DNA from: Rhodospirillaceae bacterium SYSU D60007
Lineage (GTDB): Bacteria > Pseudomonadota > Alphaproteobacteria > Reyranellales > Reyranellaceae
DNA length: 64,000 nt
Assembly (NCBI GenBank): GCA_003574685.1
Contig: QOCQ01000012.1
Span: 62,001-126,000 of the forward strand
Direction of reading: 5' to 3'
Shown here one piece after another: positions 1-8,809 of the stretch (position 1 is its first letter; each line of letters begins with the position of its first letter). The translations under genes were made by a program, and so were the position numbers. A model generated the notes under the pieces. It made no database searches. It was not told the DNA's origin and was given only the letters and a program-made list of their open reading frames with translations.

Positions 1-2
1 TC

Positions 3-92
3 TTGAGCTTCAATCTGGTTTGCAACATTCGCGGCGAGTCGACCACGATGGCGCCCAGCAATTCCTTTCAGGCGCTGCACATTGTGCCATAG
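3..92 (+). CDS. C-terminal end of an unidentified protein (partial)
   Basis: An open frame runs in from the left edge and stops at 90-92. About three quarters of its codons end in G or C, whereas the neighbouring open frame on the same strand has many A/T third positions, so this is the likelier coding frame. The last 29 residues contain the motif NIRGEST and end in ALHIVP. I do not recognise the family. It converges on treY, about 100 bases away. Confidence 0.3.
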   Translation: MSFNLVCNIRGESTTMAPSNSFQALHIVP

Positions 93-190
93 CTGACTTG
101 CCCGATGTCTAAAATGCGTATGCATGGGATTGACACGGTAGCGGAGGAGAGATCCCTTGCAACGCTCGGGATGACAGCGGGTCCAGTGCC

Positions 191-2929
191 TCAGGGGCCG
201 GTGCATTCGAGAATCGAGATCGGCAGAAGGGACATTGCGTCTCTCAGCAGAATTGATGACGCGGACGCAGCCGGCGTCACCTCATCCAGCACATTGACCC
301 ATCGGCCGGCGTGCAGGGGTTCTGGCAAGGCGATGGCGGTGTCTGCCCATAGATGCGGCGGGACCAGCGGCGCGTCGAGATGCGGGCTTAGGCCCAGCGG
401 CAGGCGCGTGCCGAGCACGATGACGGCCTCGTCCTTGTGGCGGCGGGCAAAGGCAATGACGTGCTGCGCGGCGGGGCCGGTTGCCTTGAGAGGAGCATAG
501 TCGCCGTCGGCGAACAGCGCCGGTCGACGGCGGCGCAGGTCGAGCGTACGTGAGATCAGGTGCTGCTTCAGGGCGCCGTCGCGCCAGTCGGCAATCGTCA
601 TCGCGTGCGTGGCGTACGACTCCAGCAGGTGTTGACGGTGGGTGAAATCGACAGGGCGGCGATTGTCGGGATCGACCATGCTGAAGTCCCACAGCTCGGT
701 GCCCTGATAGAGGTCGGGCACGCCGGGCGTTGTGAGTCGCAGCGTGGTTTGCACCAGGCTGTTGAGCGCGCCGGCGGCGGCGATGCGCTCGACGAAGCGA
801 TGCAGGGCTGTGCGGAATGCGGCGTGATCGCACAGCGCTCGCACAACGAACTCGCGGCAGGCCATCTCGTAAGTGTGCTGCGGCAACTGCCAGCTGGTGC
901 GGCGCTTGGCCTCGCGCAGCGCCTTCTCCTGCCAGGCCGCGAGGCGCTCGGCGAAGGCGGCCACGCCCGGTGCATCGTCGGGCGACAGGTCCGGCGGCCA
1001 GGCGCCGACGGCCATCTGGTAGAGCATGTACTCGTCGGCGGCATCAGGCGCATCGCCGCCTGATGTCCGCCGGCGCAACGATGCGTTTGTCTCCCGCCAC
1101 GGGCGGACGGCGGCTTCCCATTCGCCAGGCACTTCGCTCAGCACCACGAGCCGCGCGCGCACATCCTCGCCGCGCTTGTGATCGTGGGTCGCAGTTGCCA
1201 GCATCGCCGAGGGGAATGATCGTCGCCGCTCCCTGCACGCCGCATGGAACGCTTCAGGCGTGATGGCGAATTGTGCCGGCGAGGCGCCAACTTCGTTGCG
1301 CGAGAGCAGGCAGCCGTAGCGATAGAAGGCGGTGTCCTCGACGGCCTTCGCCGCCAGCGGCGCCGAAAGCTGGTGGAAACGGCGGGCTGCCTTCTGGCGG
1401 CTTGCGTCGGCGTGCGCAGCCGAACGGCCGGCCAGAATGTCGGCGACCAGACGCAACGCCGGGCGCTCGGCCAGGGGCAGTTCCCGGCGTGCGCCTTTCA
1501 GCGCGACCGCAAGGGTGCGCCTGTCCTGTTCATCGGCACGGGGCTGGCCGTAGAGCCGGTAGGCGGGCATATGCGTCAGGACCGCCGTGAGGGCGCGGCG
1601 CAGCGCGCCGGGCGGCGTATCGCGCCAGCGCAGGCCCGCGTTGGCGACCTGACGGAACGCGGCGACCGCGGCATCCAGCTCGCCGGCGAAGGAGCCCGCG
1701 AGAACCTCGCGACGCGCGGTCCGGGCCTCTTCCTCGAAATCGCCGGACTGGCCGGAAAATTCATGCCATAGCCTGCGCAGGTGCGGCTCGCCGTCGGGAT
1801 TGTGTTGCACGGCCGAGACTTCGCTCATGAAGTCGTAGCCTGTCGTCCCGTCGATACGCCAGGAGGTGCGCAGGCGTTCGCCGGGCGCGAGGATCTTCTC
1901 GACAAGGATCCATGCAGGCCCCCGCTGCTTCGCAGCCCCTTCGAGCCGGCGGCGCAGGCGGCGACAGTACCCCGCGGGATCGACCAGCCCGTCAACATGA
2001 TCGACGCGCACGCCATCGATCAGGCCCTCGGCATAGAGGCGCAGGATCAGCGCGTGCGTGGCCTCGAAGACCTCCGCACGTTCGACGCACAGCGCGGCGA
2101 GCCCGTTGATGTCGAAGAAACGCCGCCAGTTGATGCGGTCGGCCGCGAGGCGCCACCAGCAAAGGCGCCAGTTCTGCCGATCGAGGAGCGCGTGCAGACA
2201 GGCCCGCCCGGTTGCATCGCGGGCATCGTGCGCCCGCAGGAGATCGTCCAGCGCCGCCTTGCCCGCGCCACCGCCGGCACGCTCGCGCAGCGCCGCGCGC
2301 GCGGAGGCAAATCCGTCAGGTCCCGAGTCTGCGGCCTTGTCAAATGTATCCGCAAGATCGTGCAGCACGGACTGTCCGCGCAGCAGCGGTCCGTAGCGTG
2401 CCGGAGCAAGGGGAAAGCGGTGATGGTAGTAGCTGGCGAACAGCCGGCCTTCATCCGCATCGAAGCGCAGCGCGATCTCGCCCTCCGCGAGGCAGGCGCC
2501 GTAGGGCCGGCCGAGAAACGGCGCCAGCACCTTGCCGCGCAGGTCCGGATCAGGCGCGCGCCAGTCGATATCGAAGAAGCGCGCATAGCGGCTGCGGCTG
2601 CCCCATTCCAGCACGTCCAGCCACCAGGCGTTGTCGTCGCCGCCGACCGCCATGTGATTGGGCACGATGTCGAGGATGAGGCCCATATCGGCCCGGCGCA
2701 GGGCGTCGACGAGACGGCGCAGGGCCGGCTCGCCACCCAGCTCCGGGTTGATCGTGTCGTGGTTGGTGATGTCGTAGCCGTGCGGCGAGCCCTTGCGCGC
2801 CGCGAGAATCGGCGAGGCGTAGACATGGCTGATCCCCAGTCCGGCGAAGTAGGGCACCAGCCCAACCGCATCATCGAGCGTGAAGCCGCGATGGAACTGC
2901 AGGCGTATCGTGGCGCGAGGGATGGTCAT
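191..2929 (-). CDS. treY: malto-oligosyltrehalose synthase (TreY)
   Basis: This enzyme isomerises the reducing-end alpha-1,4 bond of malto-oligosaccharides to an alpha,alpha-1,1 bond, giving maltooligosyltrehalose for TreZ. The 912-residue protein is a full GH13 enzyme of the usual TreY size. It opens with the TreY-type segment LGISHVYASPILAARKGSPHGYD (shown here in part: YASPI, GSPHGYD). Motif I is DIVPNHM near residue 87, the nucleophile is D310 in DGVRVDHVDG, and the acid/base is E344 in ILVEKIL. The ATG overlaps the malQ stop by 4 bp (ATGA), so translation is probably coupled. It is the last gene of the glucan/trehalose operon. Confidence 0.95.
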   Translation of the reverse strand: MTIPRATIRLQFHRGFTLDDAVGLVPYFAGLGISHVYASPILAARKGSPHGYDITNHDTINPELGGEPALRRLVDALRRADMGLILDIVPNHMAVGGDDNAWWLDVLEWGSRSRYARFFDIDWRAPDPDLRGKVLAPFLGRPYGACLAEGEIALRFDADEGRLFASYYHHRFPLAPARYGPLLRGQSVLHDLADTFDKAADSGPDGFASARAALRERAGGGAGKAALDDLLRAHDARDATGRACLHALLDRQNWRLCWWRLAADRINWRRFFDINGLAALCVERAEVFEATHALILRLYAEGLIDGVRVDHVDGLVDPAGYCRRLRRRLEGAAKQRGPAWILVEKILAPGERLRTSWRIDGTTGYDFMSEVSAVQHNPDGEPHLRRLWHEFSGQSGDFEEEARTARREVLAGSFAGELDAAVAAFRQVANAGLRWRDTPPGALRRALTAVLTHMPAYRLYGQPRADEQDRRTLAVALKGARRELPLAERPALRLVADILAGRSAAHADASRQKAARRFHQLSAPLAAKAVEDTAFYRYGCLLSRNEVGASPAQFAITPEAFHAACRERRRSFPSAMLATATHDHKRGEDVRARLVVLSEVPGEWEAAVRPWRETNASLRRRTSGGDAPDAADEYMLYQMAVGAWPPDLSPDDAPGVAAFAERLAAWQEKALREAKRRTSWQLPQHTYEMACREFVVRALCDHAAFRTALHRFVERIAAAGALNSLVQTTLRLTTPGVPDLYQGTELWDFSMVDPDNRRPVDFTHRQHLLESYATHAMTIADWRDGALKQHLISRTLDLRRRRPALFADGDYAPLKATGPAAQHVIAFARRHKDEAVIVLGTRLPLGLSPHLDAPLVPPHLWADTAIALPEPLHAGRWVNVLDEVTPAASASSILLRDAMSLLPISILECTGP

Positions 2930-4929
2930 GTCGCGCGTCGCGCGTCGCGCAGCAGCGCGAGCCGGGCGCGCACGCGCGGGTCCTCCATCAGGCGCTTGAC
3001 GCCAACTGGCAGGTGCCGTTGCCAGTTCGGATGGCCCTCGGTTGTGCCCGGCAGGTTGGGCTGCTCCCGCGCGCCCAGCACATCCTCCAGCGGCAGCAGG
3101 GCGAGCGCGCAGCGCGTGCGGCCGATGAAGCGTGCCACCGCGTCCAGCACATCGCCGGACTTGTCCGGCGGCGGCGGCAAGCCCTGCATGCAGCCGGCAG
3201 CTTGCAGCGCGCTCCAGAGGGCCGTGCGATCCGCTTCCCTGCCGGTGCGCAAATCCGCTGCGGTTTCATTCGCGCCCAGCAGCCTGAGACTTTCGCGCCA
3301 GTCGATGTCCCGGCCTGCCCACCAGCCGGCGACCGTCGGCAGATCGTGTGTCGAGCTGGTAGCGACAGCGGCGGGGTGCCATTGCCCTGGTGGCGTGAAG
3401 CCGGTTGCCGAGCGTTCGAACCACAGCACGCGCGTGCCGAGGATGCCGGCGGCGCGCAATTTCGGGCGCAGGCCGCGCGGGACGGTGCCCAGATCCTCGC
3501 CGATAACGACGCAACAATGCCGCGACGACTCCAGCGCCATCAGCCGCAGCAGATCGTCCAGCGGATAGTTGAGATAAGCGCCGTCCCGCGGCGTAGCGCC
3601 GTGCGGCACCAGCCACAGGCGATTGAGGCCGAGGATGTGATCGATCCTGATGCCGCCGGCGTGGCGCATCACGGAACGCAGCAGCTCGATGAAGGGCTGG
3701 AAGCCCTGGCGATGCAGCGCCTGCGGTGAATAGGTGGCCAGCCCCCAGTCCTGTCCCAGCGGATTGAACATATCGGGCGGCGCGCCGACGGAAAGGCCGG
3801 CCAGAAGGTTCGACCGGTGGCCCCAGGCATAGGAGCCGGCCAGGTCTGTGCCGATCGCCAGATCAGCGATCAGGCCGATGCCCATGCCGGCACCCCTGGC
3901 GGCGGCCCGCGCTGCCGCAAGGTCATGATCGGCGCGCCACTGTAGAAAGGCATGGAAGGCCACCTCATCCGCATGTTTCTGCGCGAAGGCCTCGACGGCG
4001 CTGCTTTCGGGGTCCTGGAGCTCCTGCGGCCATTGCCGCCAGTCGCAGACGCGATGCGCGATGGACAGGGCTTCAAAACGGGCGTGCCGTTCCAGCACCT
4101 GGCCGCGGGCGGTGCGGAAGGCGAGAAAGGCGCCGTCGTTGCGCAGCCTATCGAATGCAACGCGCGCGCGGGCCAGCTTCGCGGCGGAGGCCGCGGGCCA
4201 ATCGATCAGCGCTGCGCCGCAATCGTTTGCCGTTCCGCCGGACACAGCACCGAAGTCGGCGTGCAGCACGTTGAGCAGCAGCCGGTTCGACGGCGCATAG
4301 GGGCTGTAGCGATGTGGGTCGCCGGCGAAGAGGGCGTGCACGGGGCTCACGGCCAGCGCATCGGCCCCCTGTGCCGCGGCGGCACGTGCCAGCATGCCAA
4401 GGCCGGTGAAGTCACCCACGCCACCATCGCCGGCACGCGACAATCCATAGAGCTGTGCCGCGAGTCCCCAGGCACGCTCATGGCCCAGCGCATCGGCAAC
4501 GCCGAAGCACCGCGGCGGTGCGACGGCAAGGGTGCACACGGACTCGCGGAGGACGAGGCTATGATAACCTGCGAGCTGGACCGACGGCAGCGACACACGG
4601 CCGTCCACAGCGGTCACGGTGCCCTCGATCTGGCCACCGTCCTCGAGCTCGAGGCGATAGCGGCACGGCCCGTCAATGCCTGTCGGCAGGATGACAGGTG
4701 CGCCCGCTTGTCCCGTGACCAGCGCCGGCAGCGCACTGCCCGCGTTCTGCTCGCGTAGTCTGGCCCGGCTCTCGCGAATCTGCGCCGGGCTGGCGGCAGG
4801 AAGGTTTAGCGCCGCCAGCAGCGCGCGCAGGGTCTCGACAGATACGGTCTGTGCGTCTCCGAACGCACCCTGCCAGCGCACGGCGATACCGGCGGCCCGC
4901 GCGAGCGCGGCGAGAGCCCGGTCAGTCAT
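2926..4929 (-). CDS. malQ: 4-alpha-glucanotransferase (amylomaltase)
   Basis: GH77 disproportionating enzyme that moves glucan segments between malto-oligosaccharides and releases glucose. In this operon it would rebuild short oligomers left by TreY/TreZ and GlgX into usable lengths. The protein has 667 residues. The catalytic centre is visible as D430 in GGIRIDHILGLNRLW and E478 in VVIGEDLGTVP, followed by STHDLPT. The N-terminal 140 residues form the variable domain typical of bacterial MalQ. It overlaps both treZ upstream and treY downstream by 4 bp. Confidence 0.93.
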   Translation of the reverse strand: MTDRALAALARAAGIAVRWQGAFGDAQTVSVETLRALLAALNLPAASPAQIRESRARLREQNAGSALPALVTGQAGAPVILPTGIDGPCRYRLELEDGGQIEGTVTAVDGRVSLPSVQLAGYHSLVLRESVCTLAVAPPRCFGVADALGHERAWGLAAQLYGLSRAGDGGVGDFTGLGMLARAAAAQGADALAVSPVHALFAGDPHRYSPYAPSNRLLLNVLHADFGAVSGGTANDCGAALIDWPAASAAKLARARVAFDRLRNDGAFLAFRTARGQVLERHARFEALSIAHRVCDWRQWPQELQDPESSAVEAFAQKHADEVAFHAFLQWRADHDLAAARAAARGAGMGIGLIADLAIGTDLAGSYAWGHRSNLLAGLSVGAPPDMFNPLGQDWGLATYSPQALHRQGFQPFIELLRSVMRHAGGIRIDHILGLNRLWLVPHGATPRDGAYLNYPLDDLLRLMALESSRHCCVVIGEDLGTVPRGLRPKLRAAGILGTRVLWFERSATGFTPPGQWHPAAVATSSTHDLPTVAGWWAGRDIDWRESLRLLGANETAADLRTGREADRTALWSALQAAGCMQGLPPPPDKSGDVLDAVARFIGRTRCALALLPLEDVLGAREQPNLPGTTEGHPNWQRHLPVGVKRLMEDPRVRARLALLRDARRAT

Positions 4930-6707
4930 CGTGCCGTCTGGAGAACGGCGATCAGGCTGTACCCCGGCAGCACCTGTTGCGCTACGCCCTGCGGCACGTG
5001 CGCATCTGTCGCAAACAGCAGCCGCCCTTCAATGGCCGGGCACGCAACCGGTTGGTCAGCAAGGTTCACCATGAGGTGCAGCGTTGCGCCGTCGCCCAGC
5101 GTCCACGATGCCCGAACCGCGCGCTCGCCGATCGCCTGTGCACCCAGAGACTTCGCACCGTGCAGGCGCGGCACGATTTCTTGCCGGCGCAGGTGGAGCA
5201 GGTTGCGACAGAAATCGTACCAGGCATCCTCGGTCTGGTTTTCCGAGCGCACCGGCCGCGACGCCTCGAAAGTGGAGGGATCGTTGGGGTCAGCAATGCG
5301 CTGCCGCGACTCCGGCGACGCAAACGCGGCAAATTTCGCGAACTCCCGGCGCCTGCCGTCGCGCACGGCATCCGCCAGCGCCGCGCCGTGGCTGGTGAAA
5401 TACAGGAAGGGTGTCGTGCAGGCCCATTCCTCACCCATGAACAGCAGCGGAATTTGCGGCGACAGCAGCAGCAGCGCGGTCGCGGCCCGCAAGGCGGCGG
5501 GGTTGGACAGTTGCGTCAGCCGCTCGCCAAAGGCGCGGTTGCCGATCTGGTCGTGGTTCTGCAGGAACAGCACGAAGGATGTCGGCGGCAGGTCCGCGCT
5601 GGGCTGTCCGCGGGGTTCGCCGTCGCGGTAGGGCGAAGGTTCTCCCTGCCACGCAAAGCCTTCGGCCAGGCAGCGCGCCAGATGCTGCGCCGGGGCCTGG
5701 GCATAGTCGGCATAGTAACCCTCGCTTTCGCCGGTCAGCAGCACGTGCAGGGCGTGATGGCCATCGTCGTTCCACTGCGCGTCAAACTCCTGGCGAAGAT
5801 GGCTCGCGACGTTGCCATCATGCTCCAGCACGAGATGCACGTGACGGCCGGGCTCGACGGTACGGCGCACCTCGCGGGCCAGTTCATCGAGCCAGCCCGG
5901 ATCGGCGATGGCGTGCACCGCATCCAGCCGCAAGCCGTCAAAGCGATATTCCATGAGCCAGTAGAGCGCGTTCTCGATGAAGAAGCGTCGAACCTGCGGG
6001 CGGGCAAAGTCGATCGACGGACCCCATGGCGTCGCGACGTGCGGATTGAAGAAGGGCGCGGCGTAGCTGCCGAGATAGTTCCCGTCCGGCCCGAAGTGAT
6101 TGTAGACCACGTCCAGAAACATCATCAGGCCGAGGCCATGCGCGTCGTCCACCAATGCCTTGAGCTGGTCGGGCGATCCGTAGGTGCGGTCGGGCGCGAA
6201 AGGTAACACGCCGTCATAGCCCCAGTTGCGTTCGCCAGGAAAATCGGCCACCGGCATCAGCTCGACGGCGGTCACCCCGAGATCGGCCAGCCGCGGGAGC
6301 TGCGCCTTTACACCGCCAAAGCCGCCGAGCAGCCCGGCGTGAAGCTCGTAGAGGACCGTTTCCGTCCACGGCCGGCCGCGCCACTCGGGATGCCGCCAGG
6401 CATAGCCGCGCGGATCGATAACGAGGCTGCCGTCGTGAACATCGCCTGCCTGGGCGCGTGAGGCGGGATCGGGGACGGCAAGATCCGGCCGCACCCGGAA
6501 GCGATAGCGCGCCTGCGCACCGCACGTCGCGGTGCCGACGAACCAGCCATCGCCTTCCTGCTGCATGGCGATGGGCGGCGTGCCGTCGATCTCCAGCGAC
6601 ACAGACGGGCAGTCCGGCGCCCACAGCCGAAAGCGCGTCCTGCCATCGGCCAACAGCGTCGCGCCCAGCGGCATGGGGTGTGCGAAGCTCGCGCCCTGCC
6701 GCGTCAT
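4926..6707 (-). CDS. treZ: malto-oligosyltrehalose trehalohydrolase (TreZ)
   Basis: Hydrolyses maltooligosyltrehalose to free trehalose, completing the TreYZ pathway. The reading frame stays open far upstream into glgX, but the ATG at 6707 overlaps the glgX stop by 4 bp and gives a protein of 593 residues, the normal size, so that start is chosen. An N-terminal beta domain (FRLWAPDC) is followed by the GH13 barrel: ELHAG near residue 121, DVVYNHFGPDG near 199, nucleophile D262 in GLRLDAVHAI, and acid/base E295 in VLEHDGN. A C-terminal beta domain follows. Confidence 0.94.
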   Translation of the reverse strand: MTRQGASFAHPMPLGATLLADGRTRFRLWAPDCPSVSLEIDGTPPIAMQQEGDGWFVGTATCGAQARYRFRVRPDLAVPDPASRAQAGDVHDGSLVIDPRGYAWRHPEWRGRPWTETVLYELHAGLLGGFGGVKAQLPRLADLGVTAVELMPVADFPGERNWGYDGVLPFAPDRTYGSPDQLKALVDDAHGLGLMMFLDVVYNHFGPDGNYLGSYAAPFFNPHVATPWGPSIDFARPQVRRFFIENALYWLMEYRFDGLRLDAVHAIADPGWLDELAREVRRTVEPGRHVHLVLEHDGNVASHLRQEFDAQWNDDGHHALHVLLTGESEGYYADYAQAPAQHLARCLAEGFAWQGEPSPYRDGEPRGQPSADLPPTSFVLFLQNHDQIGNRAFGERLTQLSNPAALRAATALLLLSPQIPLLFMGEEWACTTPFLYFTSHGAALADAVRDGRRREFAKFAAFASPESRQRIADPNDPSTFEASRPVRSENQTEDAWYDFCRNLLHLRRQEIVPRLHGAKSLGAQAIGERAVRASWTLGDGATLHLMVNLADQPVACPAIEGRLLFATDAHVPQGVAQQVLPGYSLIAVLQTAR

Positions 6708-8806
6708 GCCTGCGCCTTTGCCGTCAACAGGATCACGCTGTGCGCCATCACGGCGACGGGGCCGGTCACAGGCTCCTCCTTGATCCGTCCGGGCACGGCC
6801 GCATCCAGCGCGAAGCGCCAGGCAAGCTCGGGCTGCGGCAGGACAAATGTTTGCTCCTCGCCACCGGCGTTCATCAGCACCAGCGTGACGTCGATACCGC
6901 CCTTGGACAGTCGGCAGGCGCGACGCAAGGCAAGCGCCCGGCCCTGCGGATTGTTCCATTCCTCCGCTGTCACCGGCTCGCCGCCGGTATCGAACCAGCC
7001 CACGTCCGCAAGGCCCGGCAGCAGCTCCGTCCGGCCGTGCAGGTAGCGATCGCTGCGCAGGCTGGGATGCGCACGGCGCAGCGCCACCAGCCGCGAGACA
7101 AACTGATTCATGGGCCGGTTTCGCGGGCTCTGTGCCGCCTCCCAGTCGATCCAGGTCGTCTCGTTGTCCTGGCAATAGGCATTGTTGTTGCCGTTCTGGG
7201 TGTGTCCCAGCTCGTCGCCGGCCAGCAGCATCGGCGTGCCATGCGAGGACAGCAGCGTGGCCAGCATGGCGCGCTTGATACGATCGCGCGTTTCGACGAT
7301 CGCGGGATCCTCGCTGGGCCCCTCGACACCCCAGTTGGCGCTGTAGTTCTCGTTGTGCCCGTCGCGACCCTCCTCGCCATTCGCCTCGTTGTGCTTCTGC
7401 GCGTAGCTCACGACGTCCTCCAGCGTGAAACCGTCGTGCGCCGTGACGAAATTGACGGAAGCCCAGGGGCGCCGTCCGTGATGCTCGAAGACGTCGCCAG
7501 AGCCCAGCAGGCGCGCCGCCAGTTCCTGGCGCTGGCCCTCGTCGCCCCGCCAGAAGCGGCGCACGCAATCGCGGAAGCGGTCGTTCCATTCGCCGAAGCC
7601 CGGCGGATGGTTGCCGAGCTGGTAGCCGCCGGGGCCGATGTCCCATGGTTCGGAGATCAGCTTCAGGCGCGACAGCAGCGGGTCCTGCCGCAGGGCGTCG
7701 AAAAAGCCGGCGCCGGGATCGAAGCCCGAGGCCTCGCGGCCGAGGCTGGCACCAAGGTCGAAGCGGAAGCCGTCGACATGGCAGACAGTGGCCCAGTAGC
7801 GCAGCGAATCCATGACCATCTGCAGCACCCGCGGATGAGTCAGGTTGAGGCTGTTGCCGGTGCCGGTGTCGTTGATCAGGTGTCGCGGATCGTCCGGCCG
7901 CAGCCGGTAATAGCTGGCATTGTCGAAGCCGCGCAGCGACAGCGTCGGCCCGCTTTCGCCGCCCTCGCAGGTGTGGTTGTAGACCACGTCCAGCAGGACC
8001 TCGATGCCCGCCGCATGCAGGCGCCGCACCGCGACCTGCAGGCTGATGAACGACCCCTCCGTAAGGTAGCGCGGCTCGGGCGCAAAAAAGCACAGCGTGT
8101 TGTAGCCCCAGTAGTTGCGCAGGCCCTTCTCGACAAGAAAGCGGTCTTGCAGGAAGGCCTGTATCGGCAGCAGCTCGACGGCCGTCACGCCGAGCGCATG
8201 CAGATGCTCGATCATCCTGGGGTCTGCCAGCGCACCGAACGTGCCGCGCTCGATCGCGGGAATGTCGGGATGCCGGACTGTCGTGCCGCGGACATGCATT
8301 TCGTAGATGACGCTCTCTGCCCATGGCACGTCCGGGCGCGTGTCGTTGCCCCAGTTGAAGGCGTCATCGACGGTGACGACGGCGCGCGGCATGGCTGCCG
8401 AGCTGTCGCGCCGGTCGAAGGAGAGATCGCCGCGCGGGCTGCCCACACGATAGCCGAACAGCGCGTCGGACCAGCGCACCTGGCCTGCGATCCGTCGTGC
8501 GTAGGGATCGAGGAGAAGCTTGTGAGGGTTGAACCGATGGCCGCGCCGCGGATCGTACGGGCCATGGGCGCGGTAGCCGTACATCAGCCCTGGCCGGGCG
8601 TCGGGCAGATAGCCATGCCAGACCTGGTCGGTGCATTCCGGCAGGGCCAGCCGCGCCACCTCGCGACGGCCCGCCGGATCGAATACGCACAGCTCGATCT
8701 TTTCGGCGTGGGCGGAGAAGACGGCGAAATTCACGCCCAGCCCGTCCCAGGTGGCGCCCAGCGGATATGACCGCCCTGCGAGCAGCCGGTCGGGAGCGGG
8801 GCTCAT
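6704..8806 (-). CDS. glgX: glycogen debranching enzyme (GlgX)
   Basis: Isoamylase-type enzyme that hydrolyses alpha-1,6 branches of glycogen, normally after phosphorylase has shortened the outer chains. The 700-residue protein has an N-terminal CBM48-like domain (GVNFAVFSAHAEKIELCVFD, in part NFAVFSAHA). The barrel carries EMHVRG near residue 169, LLDVVYNHT near 271, nucleophile D350 in DGFRFDLG and E386 in ISEPWD. The motif FVTAHDGFTL is also typical of GlgX. In the operon it sits 3 bp after glgB and overlaps treZ by 4 bp. TreX is the same family in TreXYZ systems, so it may also feed TreY. Confidence 0.95.
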   Translation of the reverse strand: MSPAPDRLLAGRSYPLGATWDGLGVNFAVFSAHAEKIELCVFDPAGRREVARLALPECTDQVWHGYLPDARPGLMYGYRAHGPYDPRRGHRFNPHKLLLDPYARRIAGQVRWSDALFGYRVGSPRGDLSFDRRDSSAAMPRAVVTVDDAFNWGNDTRPDVPWAESVIYEMHVRGTTVRHPDIPAIERGTFGALADPRMIEHLHALGVTAVELLPIQAFLQDRFLVEKGLRNYWGYNTLCFFAPEPRYLTEGSFISLQVAVRRLHAAGIEVLLDVVYNHTCEGGESGPTLSLRGFDNASYYRLRPDDPRHLINDTGTGNSLNLTHPRVLQMVMDSLRYWATVCHVDGFRFDLGASLGREASGFDPGAGFFDALRQDPLLSRLKLISEPWDIGPGGYQLGNHPPGFGEWNDRFRDCVRRFWRGDEGQRQELAARLLGSGDVFEHHGRRPWASVNFVTAHDGFTLEDVVSYAQKHNEANGEEGRDGHNENYSANWGVEGPSEDPAIVETRDRIKRAMLATLLSSHGTPMLLAGDELGHTQNGNNNAYCQDNETTWIDWEAAQSPRNRPMNQFVSRLVALRRAHPSLRSDRYLHGRTELLPGLADVGWFDTGGEPVTAEEWNNPQGRALALRRACRLSKGGIDVTLVLMNAGGEEQTFVLPQPELAWRFALDAAVPGRIKEEPVTGPVAVMAHSVILLTAKAQA

Positions 8807-8809
8807 CGC

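Noticed and set aside
6708-8324. A long upstream extension of treZ
   Set aside because: It lies in the wrong frame of glgX and encodes no recognisable domain; the ATGA overlap at 6704-6707 gives the normal size.
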